Source: Prosopocoilus inquinatus
Taxonomy: Eukaryota; Arthropoda; Insecta; Coleoptera; Lucanidae
DNA: 64,000 nucleotides
Assembly (NCBI GenBank): GCA_036172665.1
Contig: JAYKNF010000042.1
Span: 124,001-188,000, forward strand
Direction of reading: 5' to 3'
Both the position numbers and the translations under genes were made by a program. The stretch's first letter is position 1; each line of letters starts with the position of its first letter. Under the pieces are notes generated by a model. The model was not told where the DNA came from, searched no databases, and saw only the letters and a program-made list of their open reading frames with translations. Positions 50,938-62,708 of the stretch are shown one piece after another.

Positions 50938-53918
50938 CCTGGAAATAGTTTTAAACGAAACAACACGCATTAGCGTTGTTCCTGTGATGTATCTAATCGA
51001 TCCTTACTCATCTATCATGTTATTTGGCGTTTCGATGGACTCCAGTAACTTTGATGTGAGATACGAAGTTCTCGGACGCAGCTGAAGCTGGAAATAGTTT
51101 TAAATGAAACAACACGTATTAGCGTTGTTCCTGTGATGTATCTAAACGATCCTTACTTATCTAACATGTTATTTGACGTTTGGATGGACTCCAGTAAGTC
51201 TGATGTGAGATACAAAGTTTTTGGACGCAGCAGGAGCTGGAAATAGTTTTAAACGAAACAACACGTATTAGTGTTGTTCCTGTGCTGTATTTAATCGATC
51301 CTTACTCATATATCATGTTATTTGGCGTTTCGGTGGACTCCAGTAGCTCTGATGTGAGATACGACGTTTTCGGACGCAGCAGAAGCTGGAAATAGTTTTA
51401 AACGAAACAACACGTATTAGCGTTGTTCCTGTGATGTATCTAATCGATCCTTACTCATCTATCATGTTATTTGACGTTTGGATGGACTTCAGTAACTCTG
51501 ATGAGAGACACAAAGATTTCGGACGCAGCAGAAGCTGGAAATAGTTTTAAACGAAACAACACGCATTAGCGTTGTTCCTGTGATGTATCTAATCGATCCT
51601 TACTTATCTATCATGTTATTTGACGTTTGGACGGACTCCAGTAACCCTGACGTGAGATACGAAGTTCTCGGACGCAGCAGAAGCTGGAAATAGTTTCAAA
51701 CGAAACAACACGCATTAGCGTTGTTCCTGTGATGTATCTAATCGATCCTTACTCATCTATCATGTTATTTGACGTTTCGATGGACTCCAGTAACTCTAAT
51801 GTGAGATACGAAATTTTCGGACGCAGCAGAAGCTGAAAATAGTTTTAAACGAAACAACACGCATTAGCGTTGTTCCTGTGATGTATCTAATCGATCCTTA
51901 CTTATCTATCATGTTATTTGACGTTTGGATGGGCTCCAGTAACCCTGACGTGAGATACGAAGTTCTCGGACGCAGCAGAATCTGGAAATAGTTTTAAACG
52001 AAACAACACGCATTGGCGTTGTTCCTGTGATGTATCTAATCGATCCTTACTCATCTATCATGTTATTTGACGTTTGGATGGACTCCAGTAACCCTGACGT
52101 GAGATACGAAGTTCTCGGACGCAGCAGAAGCTGGAAATAGTTTTAAACGAAACAACACGTATTAGCGTTGTTCCTGTGATGTATCTAATCGATCCTCACT
52201 TAGCTACTATGTTATTTGACGTTTCGATGAACTCCAGTAACTCTAATGTGAGATACGAAATTTTCGGACGCAGCAGCAGCTGGAAATAGTTTGAAACGAA
52301 ACAACACATATTAGCGTTGTTCCTGTGATGTATCTAATCGATCCTTACTCATCTATCATGTTATTTGAAGTTTGGACGGACTCCAGTAACTCTGATGAGA
52401 GATACAAAGTTCTCGGACGCAGTAGAAGCTGGAAATAGTTTTGAACGAAACAACACGTATTAGCGTTGTTCCTGTGATGTATCTAAACGATCCTTACTTA
52501 TCTAACATGTTATTTGACGTTTGGATGGACTCCAGTAAGTCTGATGTGAGATACAAAGTTTTTGGACGCAGCAGAAGCTGGAAATAGTTTTAAACGAAAC
52601 AACACGTATTAGCGTTGTTCCTCTGCTGTATCTAATCGATCCTTACTCATATATCATGTTACTTGGCGTTTCGATGGACTCCAGTAGCTCTGATGTGAGA
52701 TACGACGTTTTCGGACGCAGCAGAAGCTGGAAATAGTTTTAAAAGAAACAACACGCATTAACGTTGTTCCTCTGATATATCTAATCGATCCTTACTCATC
52801 TATCATGTTATTTGGCGTTTCGATGTACTCCAGTAACTTTGATGTGAGATACGAAGTTCTCGGACGCAGCTGAAGCTGGAAATAGCTTTAAATGAAACAA
52901 CACGTATTAGCGTTGTTCCTGTGATGTATCTAATCGATCCTTACTCATCTATCATGTTATTTGGCTTTTCGATGGACTCCAGTAACTTTGATGTGAGATA
53001 CGACGTTTTCGGACGCAGCAGAATCTGGAAATAGTTTTAAACGAAACAACACGTATTAGCGTTGTTCCTGTGATGTATCTAATCGATCCTTACTCATCTA
53101 TCATGTTATTTGACGTTTGGATAGACTCCAGTAACTCTGAGGTGAGATACGACGTTTTCGGACGCAGCAGAAGCTGGAAATAGTTTTAAACGAAACAACA
53201 CGTATTAGCGTTGTTCCTGTGATGTATCTAATCGATCCTTACTCATCTATCATGTTATTTGACGTTTGGATGGACTCCAGTAACTCTGATGAGAGACACA
53301 AAGATTTCGGACGCAGCAGAAGCTGGAAATAGTTTTGAACGAAACAACACGTATTAGCGTTGTTCCTGTGATGTATCTAATCGATCCTTACTCATCTATC
53401 ATGTTATTTGACGTTTGGACGGACTCCAGTAACTCTGATGAGAGATACGAAGTTCTCGGACGCAGCAGAAGCTGGAAATAGTTTTAAACGAAACAACACG
53501 CATTAGCGTTGTTCCTGTGATGTATCTAATCGATCCTTACTCATCTATCATGTTATTTGACGTTTCGACGGACTCCAGTAACTCTAATGTGAGAAACGAA
53601 ATTTTCGGACGCAGCAGAAGCTGGAAATAGTTTTAAACGAAACAACACGCATTAGCGTTGTTCCTGTGATGTATCTAATCGATCCTTACTTATCTATCAT
53701 GTTATTTGACGTTTGGATGGACTCCAGTAACCCTGACGTGAGATACGAAGTTCTCGGACGCAGCAGAACCTGGAAATAGTTTTAAAAGAAACAACACGCA
53801 TTAACGTTGTTCCTCTGATGTATCTAATCGATCCTTACTCATCTATCATGTTATTTGGCGTTTCGATGGACTCCAGTAACTTTGATGTGAGATACGAAGT
53901 TCTCGGACGCAGCTGAAG
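50938..53918. repeat. Copy of the left-end array (2981-5961)
   Basis: The monomer order of 2981-5961 returns here at a constant offset of 47957. It includes TAGTGTTGTTCC with GTTTCGGTGG (51327), TTTCAAACG (51683), CTCACTTAGC (52130 unit), CCTCTGATATATC, CTGAGGTGAG and CATTAACG units. Together with module A copy 6 this makes 48554-53918 a shortened version of the first 6 kb. Private changes include TTATTTGAAGTTTGGACGG near 52364, CGATGTACTCC near 52822, GGCTTTTCG near 52963 and GGATAGACTCC near 53119. Confidence 0.86.
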
Positions 53919-56450
53919 CTGGAAATAGCTTTAAATGAAACAACACGTATTAGCGTTGTTCCTGTGATGTATCTAATCGATCCTTACTCATCTATCATGT
54001 TATTTGGCGTTTCGATGGACTCCAGTAGCTCTGATGTGAGATACGACGTTTCCGGACGCAGCAGAAGCTGGAAATAGTTTTAAACGAAACAACACGCATT
54101 AGCGTTGTTCCTGTGATGTATCTAATCGATCCTTACTCATATATCATGTTATTTGGCGTTTCGATGGACTCCAGTAGCTCTGATGTGAGATACGACGTTT
54201 TCGGTCGCAGCAGAAGCTGGAAATAGTTTTAAACGAAACAACACGTATTAGCGTTGTTCCTGTGATGTATCTAATCGATCCTTACTTAGCTACTTTGTTA
54301 TTTGACGTTTCGATGGACTCCAGTAACTCTAATGTGAGATACGAAATTTTCGGACGCAGCAGCAGCTGGAAATAGTTTGAAACGAAACAACACATATTAG
54401 CGTTGTTCCTGTGATGTATCTAATCGATCCTTACTCATCTATCATGTTATTTGACGTTTGGACGGACTCCAGTAACTCTGATGAGAGATACAAAGTTCTC
54501 GGACGCAGTAGAAGCTGGAAATAGTTTTAAATGAAACAACACGTATTAGCGTTGTTCCTGTGATGTATCTAATCGATCCTTACTCATCTATCATGTTATT
54601 TGGCGTTTCGATGGACTCCAGTAGCTCTGATGTGAGATACGACGTTTTCTGAGGCAGCAGAAGCTGGAAATAGTTTTAAACGAAACAACACGCATTAGCG
54701 TTGTTCCTGTGATGTATCTAATCGATCCTTAATCATCTATCATGTTATTTGACGTTTCGATGGACTCCAGTAACTCTAATGTGAGAAACGAAATTTTCGG
54801 ACGCAGCAGAAGCTGGAAATAGTTTTAAACGAAACAACACGCATTAGCGTTGTTCCTGTGATGTATCTAATCGATCCTTACTCATCTATCATGTTATTTG
54901 ACGTTTGGATGGACTCCAGTAACCCTGACGTGAGATACGAAGTTCTCGGACGCAGCAGAACCTGGAAATAGTTTTAAACGAAACAACACGCATTAGCGTT
55001 GTTCCTGTGATGTATCTAATCGATCCTTACTTATCTATCATGTTATTTGACGTTTGGATGGACTCCAGTAACCCTGACGTGAGATACGAAGTTCTCGGAC
55101 GCAGCAGAACCTGGAAATAGTTTTAAACGAAACAACACACATTAGCGTTGTTCCTGTGATGTATCTAATCGATCCTTACTCATCTATCATGTTATTTGGC
55201 GTTTCGATGGACTCCAGTAACTTTGATGTGAGATACGAAGTTCTCGGACGCAGCTGAAGCTGGAAATAGTTTTATATGAAACAACACGTATTAGCGTTGT
55301 TCCTGTGATGTATCTAAACGATCCTTACTTATCTAACATGTTATTTGACGTTTGGATGGACTCCAGTAAGTCTGATGTGAGATACAAAGTTTTTGGACGC
55401 AGCAGGAGCTGGAAATAGTTTTAAACGAAACAACACGTATTAGCGTTGTTCCTGTGCTGTATTTAATCGATCCTTACTCATATATCATGTTATTTGGCGT
55501 TTCGATGGACTCCAGTAGCTCTGATGTGAGATACGACGTTTTCGGTCGCAGCAGAAGCTGGAAATAGTTTTAAACGAAACAACACGTATTAGCGTTGTTC
55601 CTGTGATGTATCTAATCGATCCTTACTCATCTATCATGTTATTTGACGTTTGGATGGACTCCAGTAACCCTGACGTGAGATACGAAGTTCTCGGACGCAG
55701 CAGAAGCTGGAAATAGTTTTAAACGAAACAACACGCATTAGCGTTGTTCCTGTGATGTATCTAATCGATCCTTACTCATCTATCATGTTATTTGACGTTT
55801 CGATGGACTCCAGTAACTCTAATGTGAGATACGAAATTTTCGGACGCAGCAGAAGCTGAAAATAGTTTTAAACGAAACAACACGCATTAGCGTTGTTCCT
55901 GTGATGTATCTAGTCGATCCTTACTCATCTATCATGTTATTTGACGTTTGGATGGACTCCAGTAACCCTGACGTGAGATACGAAGTTCTCGGACGCAGCA
56001 GAAGCTGGAAATAGTTTTAAACGAAACAACACGTATTAGCGTTGTTCCTGTGATGTACCTAATCGATCCTTACTCATCTATCATGTTATTTGACGTTTGG
56101 ATGGACTCCAGTAACTCTGATGTGAGATACAAAGCTCTTGGACGCAGCAGAAGCTGGAAATAGTTTTGAACGAAACAACACGTATTAGCGTTGTTCCTGT
56201 GATGTATCTAATCGATCCTCACTTAGCTACTATGTTATTTGACGTTTCGATGAACTCCAGTAACTCTAATGTGAGATACGAAATTTTCGGACGCAGCAGC
56301 AGCTGGAAATAGTTTGAAACGAAACAACACATATTAGCGTTGTTCCTGTGATGTATCTAATCGATCCTTACTCATCTATCATGTTATTTGACGTTTGGAC
56401 GGACTCCAGTAACTCTGACGAGAGATACAAAGTTCTCGGACGCAGTAGAA
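53919..56450. repeat. Mixed monomers between the HOR zone and the right flank
   Basis: Known subfamily units continue but in shorter runs: CTACTTTG, CATATTAG, TTTTCTGAGG, CTTAATCATC, then CAACACACATTAG and TTTTATATG, as also seen at about 34112-34260 and 47958-48106. Rare private changes become more frequent, for example TTTCGGTCGCAGC (near 54202 and 55542), TCTAGTCGATCC near 55910, AAAGCTCTTGG near 56131 and CTGACGAGAG near 56416. No 148-bp marker is present after 47063. Confidence 0.75.
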
Positions 56451-58843
56451 GCTGGAAATAGTTTTGAACGAAACAACACGTATTAGCGTTGTTCCTGTGA
56501 TGTATCTAATCGATCCTTACTCATCTATCATGTTATTTGACGTTTGGATGGACTCCAGTAACTCTGATGTGAGATACAAAGTTTTTGGACGCAGCAGAAG
56601 CTGGAAATAGTTTTGAACGAAACAACACGTATTAGCGTTGTTCCTGTGATGTATCTAATCGATCCTTACTTAGCTACTATGTTATTTGACGTTTCGATGG
56701 ACTCCAGTAACTCTAATGTGAGATACGAAATTTTCGGACGCAGCAGAAGCTGGAAATAGTTTTAAACGAAACAACACGCATTAGCGTTGTTCCTGTGATG
56801 TATCTAATCGATCCTTACTCACCTATCATGTTATTTGGCGTTTGGATGGACTCCAGTAACCCTGACGTGAGATACGAAGTTCTCGGAGGCAGCAGAAGCT
56901 GGAAATAGTTTTAAACGAAACAACACGTATTAGCGTTGTTCCTGTGATGTATCTAATCGATCCTTACTCATCTATCATGTTATTTGGCGTTTCGATGGAC
57001 TCCAGTATCTCTGATGTGAGATACGACGTTTTCGGACGCAGCAGAAGCTGGAAATAGTTTTAAACGAAACAACACGCATTAGCGTTGTTCCTGTGATGTA
57101 TCTAATCGATCCTTACTCATCTATCATGTTATTTGGCGTTTCGATGGACTCCAGTAACTTTGATGTGAGATACGAAGTTCTCAGACGCAGCTGAAGCTGG
57201 AAATAGTTTTAAATGAAACAACACGTATTAGCGTTGTTCCTGTGATGTATCTAATCGATCCTTACTCATCTATCATGTTATTTGGCGTTTCGATGGACTC
57301 CAGTAGCTCTGATGTGAGATACGACGTTTTCTGAGGCAGCAGAAGCTGGAAATAGTTTTAAAAGAAACAACACGCATTAGCGTTGTTCCTGTGATGTATC
57401 TAATCGATCCTTACTCATCTATCATGTTATTTGACGTTTGGATGGACTCCAGTAACTCTGATGTGAGATACAAAGTCTTTGGACGCAGCAGAAGCTGGAA
57501 ATAGTTTTGAACGAAACAACACGTATTAGCGTTGTTCCTGTGATGTATCTAATCGATCCTTACTCATCTATCATGTTATTTGACGTTTGGATGGACTCCA
57601 GTAACCCTGACGTGAGATACGAAGTTCTCGGACGCAGCAGAAGCTGGAAATAGTATTAAACGAAACAACACGCATTAGCGTTGTTCCTGTGATGTATCTA
57701 ATCGATCCTTACTCATCTATCATGTTATTTGACGTTTGGATGGACTCCAGTAACTCTGATGTGAGATACAAAGTCTTTGGACGCAGCAGAAGCTGGAAAT
57801 AGTTTTGAACGAAACAACACGTATTAGCGTTGTTCCTGTGCTGTATCTAATCGATCCTTACTCATATATCATGTTATTTGGCGTTTCGATGGACTCCAGT
57901 AGCTCTGATGTGAGATACGACGTTTTCGGACGCAGCAGAAGCTGGAAATAGTTTTAAACGAAACAACACGTATTAGCGTTGTTCCTATGATGTATCTAAT
58001 CGATCCTTACTCATCTATCATGTTATTTGACGTTTCGATGGACTCCAGTAACTCTAATGTGAGATACGAAATTTTCGGACGCAGCAGAAGCTGGAAATAG
58101 TTTTAAACGAAACAACACGCATTAGCGTTGTTCCTGTGATGTATCTAATCGATCCTTACTTATCTATCATGTTATTTGACGTTTGGATGGACTCCAGTAA
58201 CCCTGACGTGAGATACGATGTTCTCGGACGCAGCAGAAGCTGGAAATAGTTTTAAACGAAACAACACGTATTAGCGTTGTTCCTGTGATGTATCTAATCG
58301 ATCCTTACTCATCTATCATGTTATTTGACGTTTGGATGGACTCCAGTAACTCTGATGTGAGATACAAAGTTTTTGGACGCAGCAGAAGCTGGAAATAGTT
58401 TTGAACGAAACAACACGTATTAGCGTTGTTCCTGTGATGTATCTAATCGATCCTTACTTAGCTACTAAGTTATTTGACGTTTCGATGGACTCCAGTAACT
58501 CTAATGTGAGATACGAAATTTTCGGACGCAGCAGAAGCTGGAAATAGTTTTAAACGAAACAACACGCATTAGCGTTGTTCCTGTGATGTATCTAATCGAG
58601 CCTTACTCACCTATCATGTTATTTGGCGTTTGGATGGACTCCAGTAACCCTGACGTGAGATACGAAGTTCTCGGAGGCAGCAGAAGCTGGAAATAGTTTT
58701 AAACGAAACAACACGTATTAGCGTTGTTCCTGTGATGTATCTAATCGATCCTTACTCATCTATCATGTTATTTGGCGTTTCGATGGACTCCAGTAGCTCT
58801 GATGTGAGATACGACGTTTTCGGACGCAGCAGAAGCTGGAAAT
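56451..58843. repeat. Local 12-monomer spaced duplication (offset 1788)
   Basis: Four monomers starting at 56451 recur from 58239, exactly twelve monomers on. Shared marks are the AAAGTTTTTGG unit, the CTTAGCTACTA unit, CTCACCTATC with GGCGTTTGG, and TCGGAGGCAGC (56883 and 58671). Private differences (CTACTAAGTT near 58463, TCGAGCCTTAC near 58598, AGTATCTCTG near 57004) show some age. Monomers between the copies are mostly close to consensus. Confidence 0.8.
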
Positions 58844-60026
58844 AGTTTTAAACGAAACAACACGTATTAGCGTTGTTCCTGTGATGTATCTAATCGATCC
58901 TTACTCATCTATCATGTTATTTGACGTTTCGATGGACTCCAGTAACTCTAATGTGAGATACGAAATTTTCGGACGCAGCAGTAGCTGGAAATAGTTTTAA
59001 ACGAAACAACTCGCATTAGCGTTGTTCCTGTGATGTATCTAATCGATCCTTACTTATCTATCATGTTATTTGACATTTGGATGGACTCCAGTAACCCTGA
59101 CGTGAGATACGAAGTTCTCGGACGCAGCAGAAGCTGGAAATAATTTTAAACGAAACAACACGTATTAGCGTTGTTCCTGTGATGTATCTAATCGATCCTT
59201 ACTCATCTATCATGTTATTTGACGTTTGGATGGACTCCAGTAACTCTGACGTGAGATACGAAGTTCTCGGACGCAGCAGAAGCTGGAAATAGTTTTAAAC
59301 GAAACAACACGCATTAGCGTTGTTCCTGTGATGTATCTAATCGATCCTTACTTATCTATCATGTTATTTGACGTTTGGATGGACTCCAGTAACCCTGACG
59401 TGAGATACGAAGTTCTCGGACGCAGCAGAAGCTGGAAATAGTTTTAAACGAAACAACACGTATTAGCGTTGTTCCTGTGATGTATCTAATCGATCCTTAC
59501 TCATCTATCATGATATTTGACGTTTGGATGGACTCCAGTAACTCTGATGTGAGATACAAAGTTTTTGGACGCAGCAGAAGCTGGAAATAGTTTTGAACGA
59601 AACAACACGTATTAGCGTTGTTCCTGTGATGTATCTAATCGATCCTTACTTAGCTACTATGTTATTTGACGTTTGGATGGACTCCAGTAACTCTAATGTG
59701 AGATACGAAATTTTCGGACGCAGCAGAAGCTGGAAATAGTTTTAAACGAAACAACACGCATTAGCGTTGTTCCTGTAATGTATCTAATCGATCCTTACTC
59801 ATCTATCATGATATTTGACGTTTGGATGGACTCCAGTAACTCTGATGTGAGATACAAAGTCTTTGGACGCAGCAGAAGCTGGAAATAGTTTTGAACGAAA
59901 CAACACGTATTAGCGTTGTTCCTGTGATGTATCTAATCGATCCTTACTCATCTATCATGTTATTTGACGTTTGGATGGACTCTAGTAACTCTGATGTGAG
60001 ATACAATGTTTTTGGACGCAGCAGGA

Positions 60027-62708
60027 GCTGGAAATAGTTTGAAACGAAACAACACGTATTTTCGTTGTTCCTGTGCTGTATCTAATCGATCCTTACTCAT
60101 ATATCATGTTATTTGGCGTTTCGATGGACTCCAGTAGCTCTGATGTGAGATACGACGTTTTCGGACGCAGCAGAAGCTGGAAATAGTTTTAAACGAAACA
60201 ACACGTATTAGCGTTGTTTCTGTGATGTATCTAATCGATCCTTACTCATCTATCATGTTATTTGACGTTTCGATGGACTCCAGTAACTCTAATGTGAGAT
60301 ACGAAATTTTCGGACGCAGCAGAAGCTGGAAATAGTTTTAAACGAAACAACACGCATTAGCGTTGTTCCTGTGATGTATCTAATCGATCCTTACTTATCT
60401 ATCATGTTATTTGACGTTTGGATGGACTCCAGTAACCCTGACGTGAGATACGAAGTTCTCGGACGCAGCAGAAGCTGGAAATAGTTTTAAACGAAACAAC
60501 ACGTATTAGCGTTGTTCCTGTGATGTATCTAATCGATCCTTACTCATCTATCATGTTGTTTGGCGTTTCGATGGACTCCAGTAACTTTGATGTGAGATAC
60601 GAAGTTCTCGGACGCAGCTGAAGCTAGAAATAGTTTCAAACGAAACAACACGCATTAGCGTTGTTACTGTGATGTATCTAATCGATCCTTATTTATCTAT
60701 CATGTTATTTGACGTTTGGATGGACTCCAGTAAGTCTGATGTGAGATACAAAGTTTTTGGACGCAGCAGGAGCTGGAAATAGTTTTAAACGAAACAACAC
60801 GTATTAGCGTTGTTCCTGTGCTGTATCTAATCTATCCTTACTCATCTATCATGTTATTTGACGTTTCGATGGACTCCAGTAACTCTAATGTGAGATACGA
60901 AATTTTCGGACGCAGCAGAAGCTGGAAATAGTTTTAAACGAAACAACACGCATTAGCGTTGTTCCTGTGATGTATCTAATCGATCCTTACTTATCTATCA
61001 TGTTATTTGACGTTTGGATGGGCTCCAGTAACCCTGACGTGAGATACGAAGTTCTCGGGCGCAGCAGAAGCTGGATATAGTTTTAAACGAAACAACACGC
61101 ATTAGCGTTGTTCCTGTGATGTATCTAATCGATCCTTACTTATCTATCATGTTATTTGACGTTTGGATGGACTCCAGTAACCCTGACGTGAGATACGAAG
61201 TTCTCGGACGCAGCAGAAGCTGGAAATAGTTTTAAACGAAACAACACGTATTAGCGTTGTTCCTGTGATGTATCTAATCGATCCTTACTCATCTATCATG
61301 TTATTTGACGTTTGGATGGACTTCAGTAACTCTGATGTGAGATACAAAGTCTTTGGACGCAGCAGAAGCTGGAAATAGTTTGAAACGAAACAACACGTAT
61401 TTTCGTTGTTCCTGTGCTGTATCTAATCGATCCTTACTCATATATCATGTTATTTGGCGTTTCGATGGACTCCAGTAGCTCTGATGTGAGATACGACGTT
61501 TTCGGACGCAGCAGAAGCTGGAAATAGTTTTAAACGAAACAACACGTATTAGCGTTGTTTCTGTGATGTATCTAATCGATCCTTACTCATCTATCATGTT
61601 ATTTGACGTTTCGATGGACTCCAGTAACTCTAATGTGAGATACGAAATTTTCGGACGCAGCAGAAGCTGGAAATAGTTTTAAACGAAACAACACGCATTA
61701 GCGTTGTTCCTGTGATGTATCTAATCGATCCTTACTTATCTATCATGTTATTTGACGTTTGGATGGACTCCAGTAACCCTGACGTGAGATACGAAGTTCT
61801 CGGACGCAGCAGAAGCTGGAAATAGTTTTAAACGAAACAACACGTATTAGCGTTGTTCCTGTGATGTATCTAATCGATCCTTACTCATCTATCATGTTGT
61901 TTGGCGTTTCGATGGACTCCAGTAACTTTGATGTGAGATACGAAGTTCTCGGACGCAGCTGAAGCTAGAAATAGTTTCAAACGAAACAACACGCATTAGC
62001 GTTGTTACTGTGATGTATCTAATCGATCCTTATTTATCTATCATGTTATTTGACGTTTGGATGGACTCCAGTAAGTCTGATGTGAGATACAAAGTTTTTG
62101 GACGCAGCAGGAGCTGGAAATAGTTTTAAACGAAACAACACGTATTAGCGTTGTTCCTGTGCTGTATCTAATCTATCCTTACTCATCTATCATGTTATTT
62201 GACGTTTCGATGGACTCCAGTAACTCTAATGTGAGATACGAAATTTTCGGACGCAGCAGAAGCTGGAAATAGTTTTAAACGAAACAACACGCATTAGCGT
62301 TGTTCCTGTGATGTATCTAATCGATCCTTACTTATCTATCATGTTATTTGACGTTTGGATGGGCTCCAGTAACCCTGACGTGAGATACGAAGTTCTCGGG
62401 CGCAGCAGAAGCTGGATATAGTTTTAAACGAAACAACACGCATTAGCGTTGTTCCTGTGATGTATCTAATCGATCCTTACTTATCTATCATGTTATTTGA
62501 CGTTTGGATGGACTCCAGTAACCCTGACGTGAGATACGAAGTTCTCGGACGCAGCAGAAGCTGGAAATAGTTTTAAACGAAACAACACGTATTAGCGTTG
62601 TTCCTGTGATGTATCTAAATGATCCTTACTCATCTATCATGTTATTTGACGTTTGGATGGACTTCAGTAACTCTGATGTGAGATACAAAGTTTTTGGACG
62701 CAGCAGAA
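60027..62708. repeat. Tandem 9-monomer duplication (offset 1341)
   Basis: Two units, 60027-61367 and 61368-62708, share all their odd marks 1341 bp apart: CGTATTTTCGTTG (60056 and 61397), GCGTTGTTTCTG, TTGTTTGGCG, AAGCTAGAAATAG, TTGTTACTGTG, CTTATTTATC, AATCTATCC and GGATATAG. I see almost no differences outside the last monomer. A third, partial start of the same order begins at 63603 and runs off the window; AAGCTAGAAATAG also returns alone at 62858. Confidence 0.9.
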
